From the NCBI GenBank assembly GCA_040877545.1, contig JBBDNN010000064.1, positions 1-64,000 of the forward strand: a stretch of 64,000 nt of DNA. The letters are read 5' to 3'. The DNA comes from Gracilimonas sp040877545. Lineage in GTDB: Bacteria; Bacteroidota; Rhodothermia; Balneolales; Balneolaceae. The notes below the pieces were generated by a model. It had not been told where the DNA came from. It saw nothing but the letters and a program-made list of their open reading frames with translations, and did no database searches. A program made the position numbers and the translations under genes. This document shows positions 8,048-17,531 of the stretch, piece after piece (the first letter of the stretch is position 1; each line of letters begins with the position of its first letter).

Positions 8048-9688
8048 TTATCCTTCATCCAATTTAAGAATCTGGAAAGCAAGTATGGCAGCGCCGATTG
8101 CCGCAACAATGAAGGTGATGATTGCAAAACCGGGATATCCAAAAAGTGTGAAATTTGTTTCAACCCGCATCAATAATGAAGAACCAATAATAAGTGAGGC
8201 AAGAATTAATCCCATTGTAATACGATTGGCAATTTTCTGAAAACCTTTCATCAGGTGCTCTTCATCAAGAGCGTTTATTTTAAACTCGAGCTTATTATCT
8301 GCTGCATTTTCAAAAAATTTATTAAGCCTTGCGGGAAGCTGACCTATAAGCTCTTTACTTTCTAATAAGGCAGAAAACAGATTGTACGAGGTAAGATCTT
8401 CCTTCATATGCTCATTCATCAGGTTCAGAGAATGGCGTTGTATGGCTTCATTCGGATTGAAATCCGGCGCAAGTATTCTTCCAGCCTGATCGAGGTTTAG
8501 CATAGTTTTACCAATCATGCTCATTTCCGGGGGCAGCAGGAATCCGAATTTTCCGGCTGTTTTCACCATTTCCAGAATCAGTCGTCCCGTTTGTAAATCT
8601 TTGGCGGTGGTATTCTGGTTTTCAAGTATCATGCTGCTTATAACCGACCGGAATTTCTTTTCATCTGCACCTTTTTGTTTTTCACTCAACTTCAGAATAA
8701 TGTCTACGGCTTCATCTGCCTCACCATCACCTGCATTCAAAAAAAGCTTGAGATAATTCTCCGTGATATTTTTGGGGATATGTGCCACCATACCAAAATC
8801 GAGCAGGGCAATATGGGAGTCATCCATTAAGTGCACATTTCCGGGATGAGGATCGGCATGTACAAATCCATCTATTAAAATCTGCTTCAGGTAAGCCTGG
8901 AAAAGTTCATCGGCCAGACGTTCACCATCCAGTTCCAGTTTTTTTAAGGGTGAAATACTGGTAATTTTCTTCCCCTTCAGGTACTGCATGGTCAGAACTT
9001 TCTCTGTGCTGTAATCATCAATGGGAGTTGGCACCACTATGTGCCGGAATTCCGAAAGGTTTTTTTCAAGTATTTTTATGTTCTGCGCTTCGGTTTTATA
9101 ATTCAGCTCCCGTAGCAGGGATGTTTTAAACTGTTGTACATTCTGAGTAAACCTAAACTGTTTCCCGGCTTCGGTATTTTTCTCAAGGAATTTAGCTGTG
9201 GTTTCAAGCACCTCCAGGTCCTCCATTACCTTTTCACGAATATGAGGCCTTTGAACCTTTACCACAACGGTCTCGCCATTCGCTAATTCTGCAAGATGAA
9301 CCTGCCCCAGGGAAGCGGATGCAATGGGTTGTTCACTGAACGTATTAAATGCTTTGGAAATACGCACTTTTAGCTCGGATTCTACAATTTCTCTGACCTC
9401 CTCATAAGAGAAGGGACCAACCTGATCCTGCAAATTTGCCAGGGCCTCTGTATAAGAAGGCGGGAGTAAATCAGGCCGCGTGGAAAGCAACTGACCCAAT
9501 TTTATAAATGCCGGCCCCATATCTTTAAGATCCTCTACCAGTTCATCAGGGCTGACTTTACTCTCTGAATTTTCCTGAACCGCTTTGCTGTCAACGGCAT
9601 CTTCCAGTCCGGCATATTTTATCAAATCACTATTGCCGTATTTCCACAATAAAAGTGCGAGATCTTTGTATTTACTTAAATTCTTCAA
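8048..9688 (-). CDS. UbiB/ABC1/ADCK-family kinase-like protein
   Basis: Atypical kinase-like ATPase tied to isoprenoid-quinone metabolism in relatives. The family KxGQ motif appears in FIKLGQLLSTRPDLLP (about residues 60-75). The alanine-rich loop ASASLGQVHLA replaces the glycine loop and is followed by the VVVKVQRP lysine. FVHADPHPGNV is the catalytic loop and LLDFGMV the metal-binding DFG equivalent. Two membrane spans lie at the C-terminus (about residues 493-540). Length 546 is typical. A membrane-associated role in quinone synthesis is likely but not shown. Confidence 0.88.
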   Translation of the reverse strand: MKNLSKYKDLALLLWKYGNSDLIKYAGLEDAVDSKAVQENSESKVSPDELVEDLKDMGPAFIKLGQLLSTRPDLLPPSYTEALANLQDQVGPFSYEEVREIVESELKVRISKAFNTFSEQPIASASLGQVHLAELANGETVVVKVQRPHIREKVMEDLEVLETTAKFLEKNTEAGKQFRFTQNVQQFKTSLLRELNYKTEAQNIKILEKNLSEFRHIVVPTPIDDYSTEKVLTMQYLKGKKITSISPLKKLELDGERLADELFQAYLKQILIDGFVHADPHPGNVHLMDDSHIALLDFGMVAHIPKNITENYLKLFLNAGDGEADEAVDIILKLSEKQKGADEKKFRSVISSMILENQNTTAKDLQTGRLILEMVKTAGKFGFLLPPEMSMIGKTMLNLDQAGRILAPDFNPNEAIQRHSLNLMNEHMKEDLTSYNLFSALLESKELIGQLPARLNKFFENAADNKLEFKINALDEEHLMKGFQKIANRITMGLILASLIIGSSLLMRVETNFTLFGYPGFAIITFIVAAIGAAILAFQILKLDEG

Positions 9689-10243
9689 GATGTATCAGAT
9701 ACGTTATCGTTTAGAAGGTTCCTATGAAATTTCCTGCTGTTGTACAGCTTCATCTCTGACTCTTCTAACTGTTTGTGGCGGTAAGACGTTCTTTTTTAGT
9801 GTATGGTGGGAGGGTGTAGGTTTGGATGAATCCGCACAAAAATCCCTCATGCTGAATTGGGATTCGCAGGATTAGTGGATTGAAGGATTATCCTATTCAT
9901 GGTCAATTTACTTTAGGTATGAATGAATTGCTCTCCTATTTACTACTCCTCCTTCTGCGCTTCGTTGCCAGGGTAAATCACTGCTCCCACTTGTACAACA
10001 ATAGAAAACCCCTTTGAATAGCATTTTAATCCAATCTCTCTAAAATATTTATTATACCGGTCGAGCTCCTTCATTTATTATCTGATGTATTTCACTCCGA
10101 GAAAAGCTTCAAAATAGATTCGTTTATTCTCATCTGCCTCTCTGGATTCACGATAGTTATTTAGAAGAAAAGCACCATATACCATAGAAAAACAACTAAG
10201 GGTTTGTCTGCTTTTAACCGTTGTTATAAGGGGTCTAGGTAAG
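9689..10243. other. 555-base gap with gene remnants, no intact gene
   Basis: Holds a second ACTTTAGGTATG motif (9910-9921). On the minus strand there is a 43-codon frame (9943-10074, starting MKELDRYNKYF) just after a frame ending FLGVKYIR (10078 up into the endonuclease gene). The latter's ending looks like the last strands of a larger protein, cut when the restriction island arrived. Neither is recognised as a family. I would not call either a real gene without homologues. Confidence 0.35.
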
Positions 10244-12004
10244 CTAATTTGAGACAATATTTCTCTTCCATGTCGAGACCTCATTAGAAATAGATTCTTG
10301 CCATTGAGGTGCTCTTACATTTCTAAAAACTAAACAGCGGTCTAAAAGATTTTTGAATTCATTGTTTGAGAATTTCTTTTCAAGAAAAATCTCAATGGTT
10401 GAAATAAAATCAGTAAGACTCATGGGAACTATATTAACAAATTCTTCCTCATCTTCTTTATACCAAACTCCTATTCTGAAAGTCTCTGCAACATTGTTGT
10501 CAACAGAAGGAGCTACAAATAGGCAATAGACATCTTTTTCAGGAAATTGCTCTTTATATTGAACGGTATGCCTACGAACAGGCTCACTTTCTACAGCCAT
10601 TTGTCTGTGCGAAGTTGTCAAAGTCACTTCTACAACAAGAACATGAGAGTTGAATTCAAAAATTAAATCTGAACCACCACCAGGTGCCGTATTTCTGGGT
10701 AAAAAATCTTGATCTATTGGAAATCTTCTTGTAGTGTGAATTGGTGAAATTATCTCATCAATTGCTAAGAAACTTCTCCAAACTGCCCATTCTAAAAAGG
10801 CTGGTCTATCATCAATTTCAGGGCTATCATCAACTTTTTCTCCATTGAGAACTTTCAGATACTTTAAAATATCTTTAACTGCATTTTCATCTTGTTGAAA
10901 AGATGCGAAATCTTGTTCTCTTTCCCAGTTGTTATATTCTATTAATAGTAGTCTAACTGCTTGTATTTCAGAAAATAATGAGTCTACTGTAATTCTATTT
11001 GCAGTTTTAAGCAAACGATTTGATCTATCTCTGATACCTTCTTTAAGCTTGTTTATTTCCTGTATAGCAAAAACTTTTTCATCGGTTGGGATTGGATAGT
11101 TATTGTTATAAAAATAGTCAAAATATTTTTGCGGGTTATTTTCAAAGACAAAATTTGGTTCGCTCTCCAATAGTTTTTCAACAAAATCATATTTGTTAGG
11201 TCTAATGACTAACGTGTTGCCAATTCTTGTAAACAAGCCTGAAAGAGAAAAATATCTAAAAGTTGTATCTGAATAGTCCCTTACGGATCTACTTTTAAGT
11301 CTCATATCTATATCAAAATAGAAATCTTCGAGGTATTTTTGGATGATTTTTTTCTGCTGTTTGGAATTTAAATCACTTATTTCGTTACGAAAACGAACTA
11401 TTTCTTGGACAATATCAGTTGATAAATTATCATCATGGTTTCGAAATTTTTGTAAGAAAAGTTCCACCTCTAATTTAGTAATGCCCTCGTGATTTAAATC
11501 TTGAAGTTTTTTCAAAACTTCAAGAAAAAGAACAAATGGCTTTAGTTTTCCTTCTGGAAAGCTCCCTTCGAGTGCATTTGGTAATTCATAACAAATTAAT
11601 TGGCGCGAATAAATTTCTTCTATTTCTGGAACCGTCTTCGCATTCAGTAACTTATTGCCTGCTGGGGTGATTTCGTAAGGCTTTGTAATTGTACTTAAAC
11701 CAATTTCATTAAAAAAGTCGATTACTGACTTCTTTTCTGAATTTACTGTATAAGTTTTACCACTTATAAATCCTAACTGGTAAAAACAAGATCGCCATTT
11801 TCGTCCATTTAACTGTTTGTCTTCCTCTTTTATATCACCATATTCTAATACCTGATGCTCAATAAAAGTATCAATTAATTTACCTTGCTTTTCCTTTGAG
11901 TCTATATCACCTGAATAGCCTGTATTTAGAAAAACGTTAAGTGCGTAATCAATTCTCTTAGGATTTCTTACTGTTGTGTTCCCTATGTTCCAAACATTCG
12001 GCAT
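10244..12004 (-). CDS. AlwI-family type IIS restriction endonuclease
   Basis: Family assigned from overall pattern. The N-terminal ~370 residues are helical and would carry DNA recognition. The C-terminal part has a PD-(D/E)xK-like core, NTAPGGGSDLIFEF followed by HVLVVEVTLTTSHRQ (about residues 450-485), with D and E-x-T in place of the usual E-x-K, as in AlwI relatives. Length 586 suits the family. It sits 11 bases after a methyltransferase gene and ends a C-M-M-R operon. AlwI-type enzymes read short asymmetric sites (AlwI itself GGATC), which explains two methyltransferases, one per strand. The exact site cannot be read from sequence. Strongly AT-rich, so probably acquired. Confidence 0.8.
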   Translation of the reverse strand: MPNVWNIGNTTVRNPKRIDYALNVFLNTGYSGDIDSKEKQGKLIDTFIEHQVLEYGDIKEEDKQLNGRKWRSCFYQLGFISGKTYTVNSEKKSVIDFFNEIGLSTITKPYEITPAGNKLLNAKTVPEIEEIYSRQLICYELPNALEGSFPEGKLKPFVLFLEVLKKLQDLNHEGITKLEVELFLQKFRNHDDNLSTDIVQEIVRFRNEISDLNSKQQKKIIQKYLEDFYFDIDMRLKSRSVRDYSDTTFRYFSLSGLFTRIGNTLVIRPNKYDFVEKLLESEPNFVFENNPQKYFDYFYNNNYPIPTDEKVFAIQEINKLKEGIRDRSNRLLKTANRITVDSLFSEIQAVRLLLIEYNNWEREQDFASFQQDENAVKDILKYLKVLNGEKVDDSPEIDDRPAFLEWAVWRSFLAIDEIISPIHTTRRFPIDQDFLPRNTAPGGGSDLIFEFNSHVLVVEVTLTTSHRQMAVESEPVRRHTVQYKEQFPEKDVYCLFVAPSVDNNVAETFRIGVWYKEDEEEFVNIVPMSLTDFISTIEIFLEKKFSNNEFKNLLDRCLVFRNVRAPQWQESISNEVSTWKRNIVSN

Positions 12005-12015
12005 ATTATATGATA

Positions 12016-13059
12016 TTAGCTTCCCACGAATAAATATTCTTTAACTCTATTTGCACCATTGCCTGCTTTGTGGTTTTGGTTGCCGAATGAATATAAGTGA
12101 TCGATTTCATGAGTTTCCACTCGATTTTTATGTTTTTCAAGTATTTCGATCATTTCTTCTTTGGTGGGGTATGAGTTAGAAGAATAAGAAATAGCAATAA
12201 TCGAATCGCTGTACTGGCTAATCAAGTTCTCAAAAGCTTGATAGGCTTCTTCCTTTTTTGAGAAGGGGGAAGTATAGCTCTTAAATTTTTTTGTTTTCGT
12301 ATGTTTTTGTATTTCTAAATCCTCCCATCTTTTAACCAACCCTTCAACGAAATGATATCTTCTGACATAATCATTATCAGAGTTTGGGGTGAAGTAGGGT
12401 GGATCGAAATAGACTAAATCAGCTTGTACATCTAAATCTTGTGTTATTGAATTGTATGCCTTGCACTCTTCTCCATTTTCAAAAACGGCTTTATTGAAAA
12501 GCTGAACATTTTCGAGAAAATGATCCTTAAGACTTAATTTTATATCTCTTCTACCATCATCGTATCTAAAGCCGGTGTATGTAAAGATGCCTCTAGGCCT
12601 TTTTTTCATACAGGCTCTCACCAAAGCTGACAATGCAATAGCTTTTTTATATTCACTTTCCAACGTGGAAATATTCTCTCTAACCTTATCTAAAAATTGG
12701 TTGTCCTCGTCTGAAAAATAAAGACCCTTGAATGTTTTAGTTATATAGTTGCAGTTATTTTCATTCTCCAAAAGAAAAGCTACCTCTTCTTCGGTAAGTT
12801 GAATTTCTGAGTTTTCAATTACCGCTTTGGATTTAATATAACTGATGGACAAAAAGTCATTAGTGAAAACTTGTTTGCCCTGACACTTCATGAAATAGCC
12901 GACGACATTGCTACCTGCAAATGCGTCAAAGAAACTTTCGAAATCATACTCTTGAAGCACATCCCAAATTTCAGCAATAATCTTATTTTTGCTACCCATA
13001 TAACGGGTCCCGGGGAAATATTCAAACTGATTCGATAGCTTTTCAAATGTTAATTGCAT
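12016..13059 (-). CDS. DNA adenine-N6 methyltransferase (second M gene)
   Basis: Type II modification enzyme. SAM-binding FxGxG-like motif is FFDAFAGSNVVGYFM (about residues 41-55), the region before it reads RYMGSKNKII, and the catalytic motif is DPPYFTPN (about residues 217-224). The order SAM motif then DPPY matches D12/alpha-class adenine methylases. Its ATG overlaps the stop of the preceding methyltransferase by one base (TAATG), so the two are coupled. Likely protects one strand of the asymmetric site cut by the neighbouring endonuclease. Confidence 0.85.
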   Translation of the reverse strand: MQLTFEKLSNQFEYFPGTRYMGSKNKIIAEIWDVLQEYDFESFFDAFAGSNVVGYFMKCQGKQVFTNDFLSISYIKSKAVIENSEIQLTEEEVAFLLENENNCNYITKTFKGLYFSDEDNQFLDKVRENISTLESEYKKAIALSALVRACMKKRPRGIFTYTGFRYDDGRRDIKLSLKDHFLENVQLFNKAVFENGEECKAYNSITQDLDVQADLVYFDPPYFTPNSDNDYVRRYHFVEGLVKRWEDLEIQKHTKTKKFKSYTSPFSKKEEAYQAFENLISQYSDSIIAISYSSNSYPTKEEMIEILEKHKNRVETHEIDHLYSFGNQNHKAGNGANRVKEYLFVGS

Positions 13060-13925
13060 TATTCCGGGGCCCCGATTACGATTATGTCTTTTCCCGTTCG
13101 TGTTTTTGGATTGCTACTAATCATTCTCCTTGTTTCGACTGTTTGAATTTCATAATCCTTGTACAAATCAAGTATTACAGGGTTATCTGAATTTGTTAAA
13201 ATCACATTACATCCTAGTTCGACAAGCCGATCAAATTCATTCTTTAAGTTGACATGATCATCATGATAGAAGAACTCTTTCGTATATCTTTTAAAGTCTG
13301 AATATTCTCCAACAGGGTAATAAGGTGGGTCGAGAAATATAAAATCACCCTCTTCTGCATATTTTTTTAATACATCCAAATAATCTGAATGGACAATTTC
13401 TGTACCCTCAAGAAATTCAAATGCATCTTTCAGAGATTCTTCATTTAAAAAGTTCCCTTTTCCTTTACCGTAAGGCACGTTAAACTCACCTTTTTTATTC
13501 ACACGGTATAAGCCGTTGAAACAGGTTTTATTCAAATAGATAAGGCGTGCGGCTCTTTCAGCAAGAGAAAGATTTTTAGGTTTAAGAGCTCTTATATCGT
13601 AGTAGAAAGATTCTTCATGCTTATAATCTTTGAGTATTTCAATAATCTCATCTACATTGTTTTGAATTGCCTCATACGTGATAATCAGTTCTTCGTTTAA
13701 ATCAGCAATTACAGCTTCCCTTGGATTAAGAAAAAAGTAGAACGCTCCTCCGCCAATAAAAGGCTCAATATACTTGTTGAAATTTAACGGGATACATTCA
13801 GAAAGTTCTGATAGTAACTGTGTTTTTCCTCCCGCCCATTTTAGAAAAGGTTTTATTCCAACATATTCGGGAAATAAACCAAGAGGTTCATCTACACGTG
13901 AATAATCAGATTTTTCTTTGTACAT
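13059..13925 (-). CDS. Dam-like DNA adenine-N6 methyltransferase (first M gene)
   Basis: D12-class methylase with a clear Dam layout: FLKWAGGKTQLL, then YIEPFIGGGAFYFFL (SAM site), NKTCFNGLYRVNKKGEFNVP and catalytic FIFLDPPYYPV. The frame runs up to 13967, but the ATG at 13925 (MYKEKSDYS) is chosen because it falls four bases after the controller gene stop. A longer start would overlap that gene. Resemblance to Dam suggests a target related to GATC, as in AlwI (GGATC); that is inference. Confidence 0.88.
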   Translation of the reverse strand: MYKEKSDYSRVDEPLGLFPEYVGIKPFLKWAGGKTQLLSELSECIPLNFNKYIEPFIGGGAFYFFLNPREAVIADLNEELIITYEAIQNNVDEIIEILKDYKHEESFYYDIRALKPKNLSLAERAARLIYLNKTCFNGLYRVNKKGEFNVPYGKGKGNFLNEESLKDAFEFLEGTEIVHSDYLDVLKKYAEEGDFIFLDPPYYPVGEYSDFKRYTKEFFYHDDHVNLKNEFDRLVELGCNVILTNSDNPVILDLYKDYEIQTVETRRMISSNPKTRTGKDIIVIGAPE

Positions 13926-13929
13926 ATGT

Positions 13930-14226
13930 TTATGAATGAGTATGATATTTAATAGTTTCTTCTGCAACTTTTAGAGCTTCATGAGCAACCTCTTCATTTT
14001 TAATTTCGTCAGCTATTTTTTCCCCAAGCCATAGAGTTAGCAGTTCCTTTTCATTTGTATCAAAAAATTTTGAGAGTGCAATCACATGCTTCTTTGTGGC
14101 AATTATTCTACCTCTTTCAATTTTACTAAGTAAACCTTGATCTATCTCAATTGCTGCAGCCACTTGCCGAAGTAGTAATTCCCTAGCATTACGAAGTGAT
14201 CGAATTTTATTGCCAAAAGAATTCAT
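13930..14226 (-). CDS. Helix-turn-helix controller of the restriction-modification operon
   Basis: 98-residue XRE-type DNA-binding protein. The HTH is at about residues 11-62: LRNARELLLRQVAAAIEIDQGLLSKIERG, then ATKKHVIALSKFF. It is the first gene of the operon and lies directly upstream of the methylases, the usual place of a C-protein. It is slightly longer than classic C-proteins (about 80), with a helical C-terminal tail. The upstream gap carries palindromes it could bind. Confidence 0.8.
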   Translation of the reverse strand: MNSFGNKIRSLRNARELLLRQVAAAIEIDQGLLSKIERGRIIATKKHVIALSKFFDTNEKELLTLWLGEKIADEIKNEEVAHEALKVAEETIKYHTHS

Positions 14227-14285
14227 TAGAAGTTATTAGACATGAGGTATTAACACATGACAATTAATTACATGATAATATAATT

Positions 14286-14304
14286 CTTGACAAATAATGT
14301 CAAG
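14286..14304. promoter_or_regulatory. Palindromic operator and promoter of the restriction island
   Basis: CTTGACA-AATAA-TGTCAAG is a perfect 7-base inverted repeat. On the minus strand it contains TTGACA, and 17 bases further TATTAT follows, so it overlaps a sigma70-like promoter for the controller gene. CATGA-type motifs repeat between it and the ATG (14236-14275) and may be further half-sites. Confidence 0.5.
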
Positions 14305-14320
14305 TACTAATATGTCAACT

Positions 14321-14336
14321 ACTAGATGATTCTAGT
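14321..14336. promoter_or_regulatory. Second inverted repeat upstream of the restriction island
   Basis: ACTAGA-TGAT-TCTAGT is a perfect 6-base inverted repeat five bases from the glpD stop. It may be an operator half of the island or the end of the glpD transcript. There is no T-run. Confidence 0.35.
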
Positions 14337-14340
14337 ACTG

Positions 14341-15903
14341 TTATTTGAGAATATAATTCCCCGCCACCTCTTTAAATTCTCTAACCTGATCCTGAACCCA
14401 CTCACCATCCTTCCCCATTTCCTCTGCCATTAGTTCTGCTACCGTTTCTGCAATTTCAATACTCGCCCGCGCATCCAACAATAAAGCCCGTGTTCTTCTG
14501 GAAAGTACATCTTCCACCGTTTGTGCCATTTCATTTGTGACTGCCCAAATTACTACTGCTTTTATATAGGGAAGTTTCTGATGGAGGTTTTCTCCCAGCT
14601 TTTTATCCTCTTCAATTAATATCTTCAGTGCCACTTTATCCGATCCATATACATACAGAAGATCAGAGTTACCTCCGTTTTTGAGCCAGCCGTGAATTCG
14701 AAGATCTTTGGTTTTACAATGTGCGTGTTCAAGTCCTGCCACAACAGCCGCTCTTTCTACCGTGTCCTCGGCCATTTTCCTGTAGGTAGTCCATTTTCCA
14801 CCTGTAATGGTTACCAATCCCGACTCAGAAACCTGCAGGTGGTGACTCCTTGATATATCTGCGGTTTTTATATTTTCGGCGGGTTTTACGAGGGGACGTA
14901 ATCCAGCAAAAACACTTTTCACATCTGATCGCTTTGGATCTTTGGTTAAATATTTTGCCGCATGACGTAATATAAATGCAATTTCACTTTCCAGTGCAAT
15001 AGGTTCAAGGGAAGCCTCTTTCATGGGAGTGTCGGTGGTTCCAACAATCACTTTATTATGCCAGGGCACGGCAAATAACACACGGCCGTCATCGGTTTGC
15101 GGCACCATAATGGCAGACTCACCCGGTAAAAATTCCTTATCTAAAACCAAATGCACTCCCTGCGAACATTGCATGATTTTTTGATGTCCCGACTCATCCA
15201 TTTCTAAAATATCGTCTGTAAAAATACCCGTCGCATTTATAACCACTCGAGATTTTATTTCATATTCATCTCCGCTGAGTATATCTCTTACGCTAACTCC
15301 CTCCACAAAACTATTCCCATTTTTTTGAAGGCCGGTAACTTTCATGTAGTTGAGCGGAGTACCGCCCTCATCATATATAGTTTGTGCCAGGTTTATGGCA
15401 AGGCGGGAATCATCAAACTGCCCATCATAGTAAATTACCCCACCGCGCAGATTTTCCGGCTCAAGAGTGGGAATTTTTTCGAGTGTTTCCTCCTTTGATA
15501 ATATCTCCGATTCTTTAATCCCAAGTTTCCCCGCCAGCATATCATACACCTTTAAACCAACTCCATAAAATGGCCCGTTCCACCAGGTATAACTTGGTAC
15601 AATAAAGGATTGATGACTCACCAAGTGCGGTGCGTTTTGAATGAGTAATCCCCGCTCATGCAGGGCTTCGATCACAAGCGTAACATCTCCCTGTTGCAAA
15701 TATCGAACACCACCATGCACCAGTTTTGTACTCCGGCTGGAAGTACCCTTGGCAAAATCATGCATTTCCAAAAGCAATGTTTTATATCCGCGTGATGCGG
15801 CATCTACTCCAACTCCAAGTCCGGTTGCACCGCCACCAATTACCACCACGTCCCAATAATCGTTGAAGTTTTTTAGTTGTGATAGTAACTCTGTTCTGTT
15901 CAT
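14341..15903 (-). CDS. glpD: Glycerol-3-phosphate dehydrogenase (FAD, aerobic type)
   Basis: Oxidises glycerol 3-phosphate to dihydroxyacetone phosphate and passes electrons to the quinone pool at the membrane. The N-terminal FAD fold is DVVVIGGGATGLGVGVDAASRG (near residues 18-39). Family motifs TSSRSTKLVHGGVRYL, GLRPLVKP and TGGKWTTYRKMAED are present. The C-terminal helical cap domain covers about residues 400-520. Length 520 is normal. glpK lies 43 bases upstream on the same strand, so the pair forms a glycerol-use operon. Confidence 0.95.
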   Translation of the reverse strand: MNRTELLSQLKNFNDYWDVVVIGGGATGLGVGVDAASRGYKTLLLEMHDFAKGTSSRSTKLVHGGVRYLQQGDVTLVIEALHERGLLIQNAPHLVSHQSFIVPSYTWWNGPFYGVGLKVYDMLAGKLGIKESEILSKEETLEKIPTLEPENLRGGVIYYDGQFDDSRLAINLAQTIYDEGGTPLNYMKVTGLQKNGNSFVEGVSVRDILSGDEYEIKSRVVINATGIFTDDILEMDESGHQKIMQCSQGVHLVLDKEFLPGESAIMVPQTDDGRVLFAVPWHNKVIVGTTDTPMKEASLEPIALESEIAFILRHAAKYLTKDPKRSDVKSVFAGLRPLVKPAENIKTADISRSHHLQVSESGLVTITGGKWTTYRKMAEDTVERAAVVAGLEHAHCKTKDLRIHGWLKNGGNSDLLYVYGSDKVALKILIEEDKKLGENLHQKLPYIKAVVIWAVTNEMAQTVEDVLSRRTRALLLDARASIEIAETVAELMAEEMGKDGEWVQDQVREFKEVAGNYILK

Positions 15904-15946
15904 TTTATCACTTCATTTTTAATATCCATTATGGGACAATAGAAAT

Positions 15947-17440
15947 TCAATCCACCCAATCCTTGGATTTCTCCACCGCTTTATTCCATTTTTTCATCAG
16001 GCTTTGAACGTTATCTTCATGCATTCTCGGCAAAAATCGTTTTTCAACTTTCCACTGTTTTTGGATTTCATCTGAATTTGCCCAAAAGCCCACTGCCAGT
16101 CCTGCCAAATAAGCTGCTCCAAGAGCTGTTGTTTCTAAAATTTGTGGCCGGATAATTGGTATTCCCAGGATATCTGCCTGAAACTGCATAAGTGTATCGT
16201 TAGCTGTTGCACCACCATCAACCCGAAGTTCTTTGATTTCGATTCCCGAATCAGCTTCCATGGCAGTAATCACATCTTTCACCTGGAATGCAATTCCCTC
16301 AAGAGCTGCCCTCGCTATGTGTCCGGCAGTAGTTCCACGGGTTAAACCAAAAATGGATCCTCTTGCCCTTTGATCCCAATGCGGAGCTCCTAATCCGGCA
16401 AATGCAGGAACCATATATACACCACCATTCTCTTTTTCAGAAAGCGCCAGTTTTTCTATCTCAGCGTAAGAATTAATAATTCCGAGTCCATCTCTAAGCC
16501 ATTGAAATACAGCACCTGCAATAAAAATGCTTCCTTCCAGTGCATAGGTAATATTTCCATCTATACCATAGGCAATGGTGGTTAACAGGTTATTTTCTGA
16601 TTTAATGAATTCTTCGCCGGTATTAAACATGATAAAAGATCCGGTACCATAGGTGTTTTTAAGCATTCCGGGCTGGAGGCACATTTGTCCAAATAAAGCA
16701 GCTTGCTGATCTCCGGCAATTCCTGCTATCGGCACTTCATGTGCAAATATCGTGGTTTTAGTATGCCCGTAAACTTCACTCGATGATTTTACTTCAGGCA
16801 GCAAACTTTCGGGAATATTCATCAGCTCCAAAAGTTCCTCATCCCATTTCTGCTCCCGGATATTGTAGAGCATGGTTCTGGAGGCATTCGTCACATCCGT
16901 CACATGAGTTTCGCCTTTGGTTAAATTCCAGATCAGCCAGGAATCGATGGTACCGAAAGCCAGTTTCCCCCGCTCAGCTTTTTCGCGTGCTCCGTTCACA
17001 TTGTCGAGAATCCATTTTAGTTTTGTGCCCGAAAAATAACTGTCAATGATTAGCCCGGTTTTATCCTGGATCTTATCTGCCCATCCTTCTTCTTTTAGCT
17101 CATCACAATAATCAGAAGTCCTGCGATCTTGCCAGACAATAGCATTGTACATTGGTTTTCCGCTCTCCCGATCCCAAACCACTGTGGTTTCTCTTTGATT
17201 GGTGATGCCGATTGCAGCAACATTCTTACCATTTGCACCGGCTTCGGTAATAGCTTCTGCAATCACTCCGGCTTGTGTTTTCCAGATTTCTCGGGCATCA
17301 TGCTCCACCCATCCATCATTCGGAAAATATTGCTGAAATTCTTTCTGAGCGATTGCTTTTATTTCCCCTTCTCGATCAAAAACAATAGCTCGTGAACTGG
17401 TTGTACCCTGATCAATGGCTAGTATGAAATTTTTATCCAT
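15947..17440 (-). CDS. glpK: Glycerol kinase
   Basis: Phosphorylates glycerol to glycerol 3-phosphate, feeding GlpD directly downstream. FGGY-family features include DQGTTSSRAIVFDREG (residues 9-24), NQRETTVVWDR, GIAGDQQAALFGQ and the C-terminal phosphate loop DGGATANDTLMQFQAD. Length 497 is standard. No transporter gene (glpF) is adjacent, so glycerol uptake must be encoded elsewhere or be passive. Confidence 0.96.
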   Translation of the reverse strand: MDKNFILAIDQGTTSSRAIVFDREGEIKAIAQKEFQQYFPNDGWVEHDAREIWKTQAGVIAEAITEAGANGKNVAAIGITNQRETTVVWDRESGKPMYNAIVWQDRRTSDYCDELKEEGWADKIQDKTGLIIDSYFSGTKLKWILDNVNGAREKAERGKLAFGTIDSWLIWNLTKGETHVTDVTNASRTMLYNIREQKWDEELLELMNIPESLLPEVKSSSEVYGHTKTTIFAHEVPIAGIAGDQQAALFGQMCLQPGMLKNTYGTGSFIMFNTGEEFIKSENNLLTTIAYGIDGNITYALEGSIFIAGAVFQWLRDGLGIINSYAEIEKLALSEKENGGVYMVPAFAGLGAPHWDQRARGSIFGLTRGTTAGHIARAALEGIAFQVKDVITAMEADSGIEIKELRVDGGATANDTLMQFQADILGIPIIRPQILETTALGAAYLAGLAVGFWANSDEIQKQWKVEKRFLPRMHEDNVQSLMKKWNKAVEKSKDWVD

Positions 17441-17531
17441 GTAATTTTCTACTTTTATTTGTGCCTATCAAGAATAGCATTATATCATTTCATCAACTAA
17501 ATTAAATAAATTATCATTTAAAGATTTCATC

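Noticed and set aside
9943..10074. 43-codon gene after the restriction island
   Set aside because: No homology known to me and a region of remnants; kept only as part of the gap entry.
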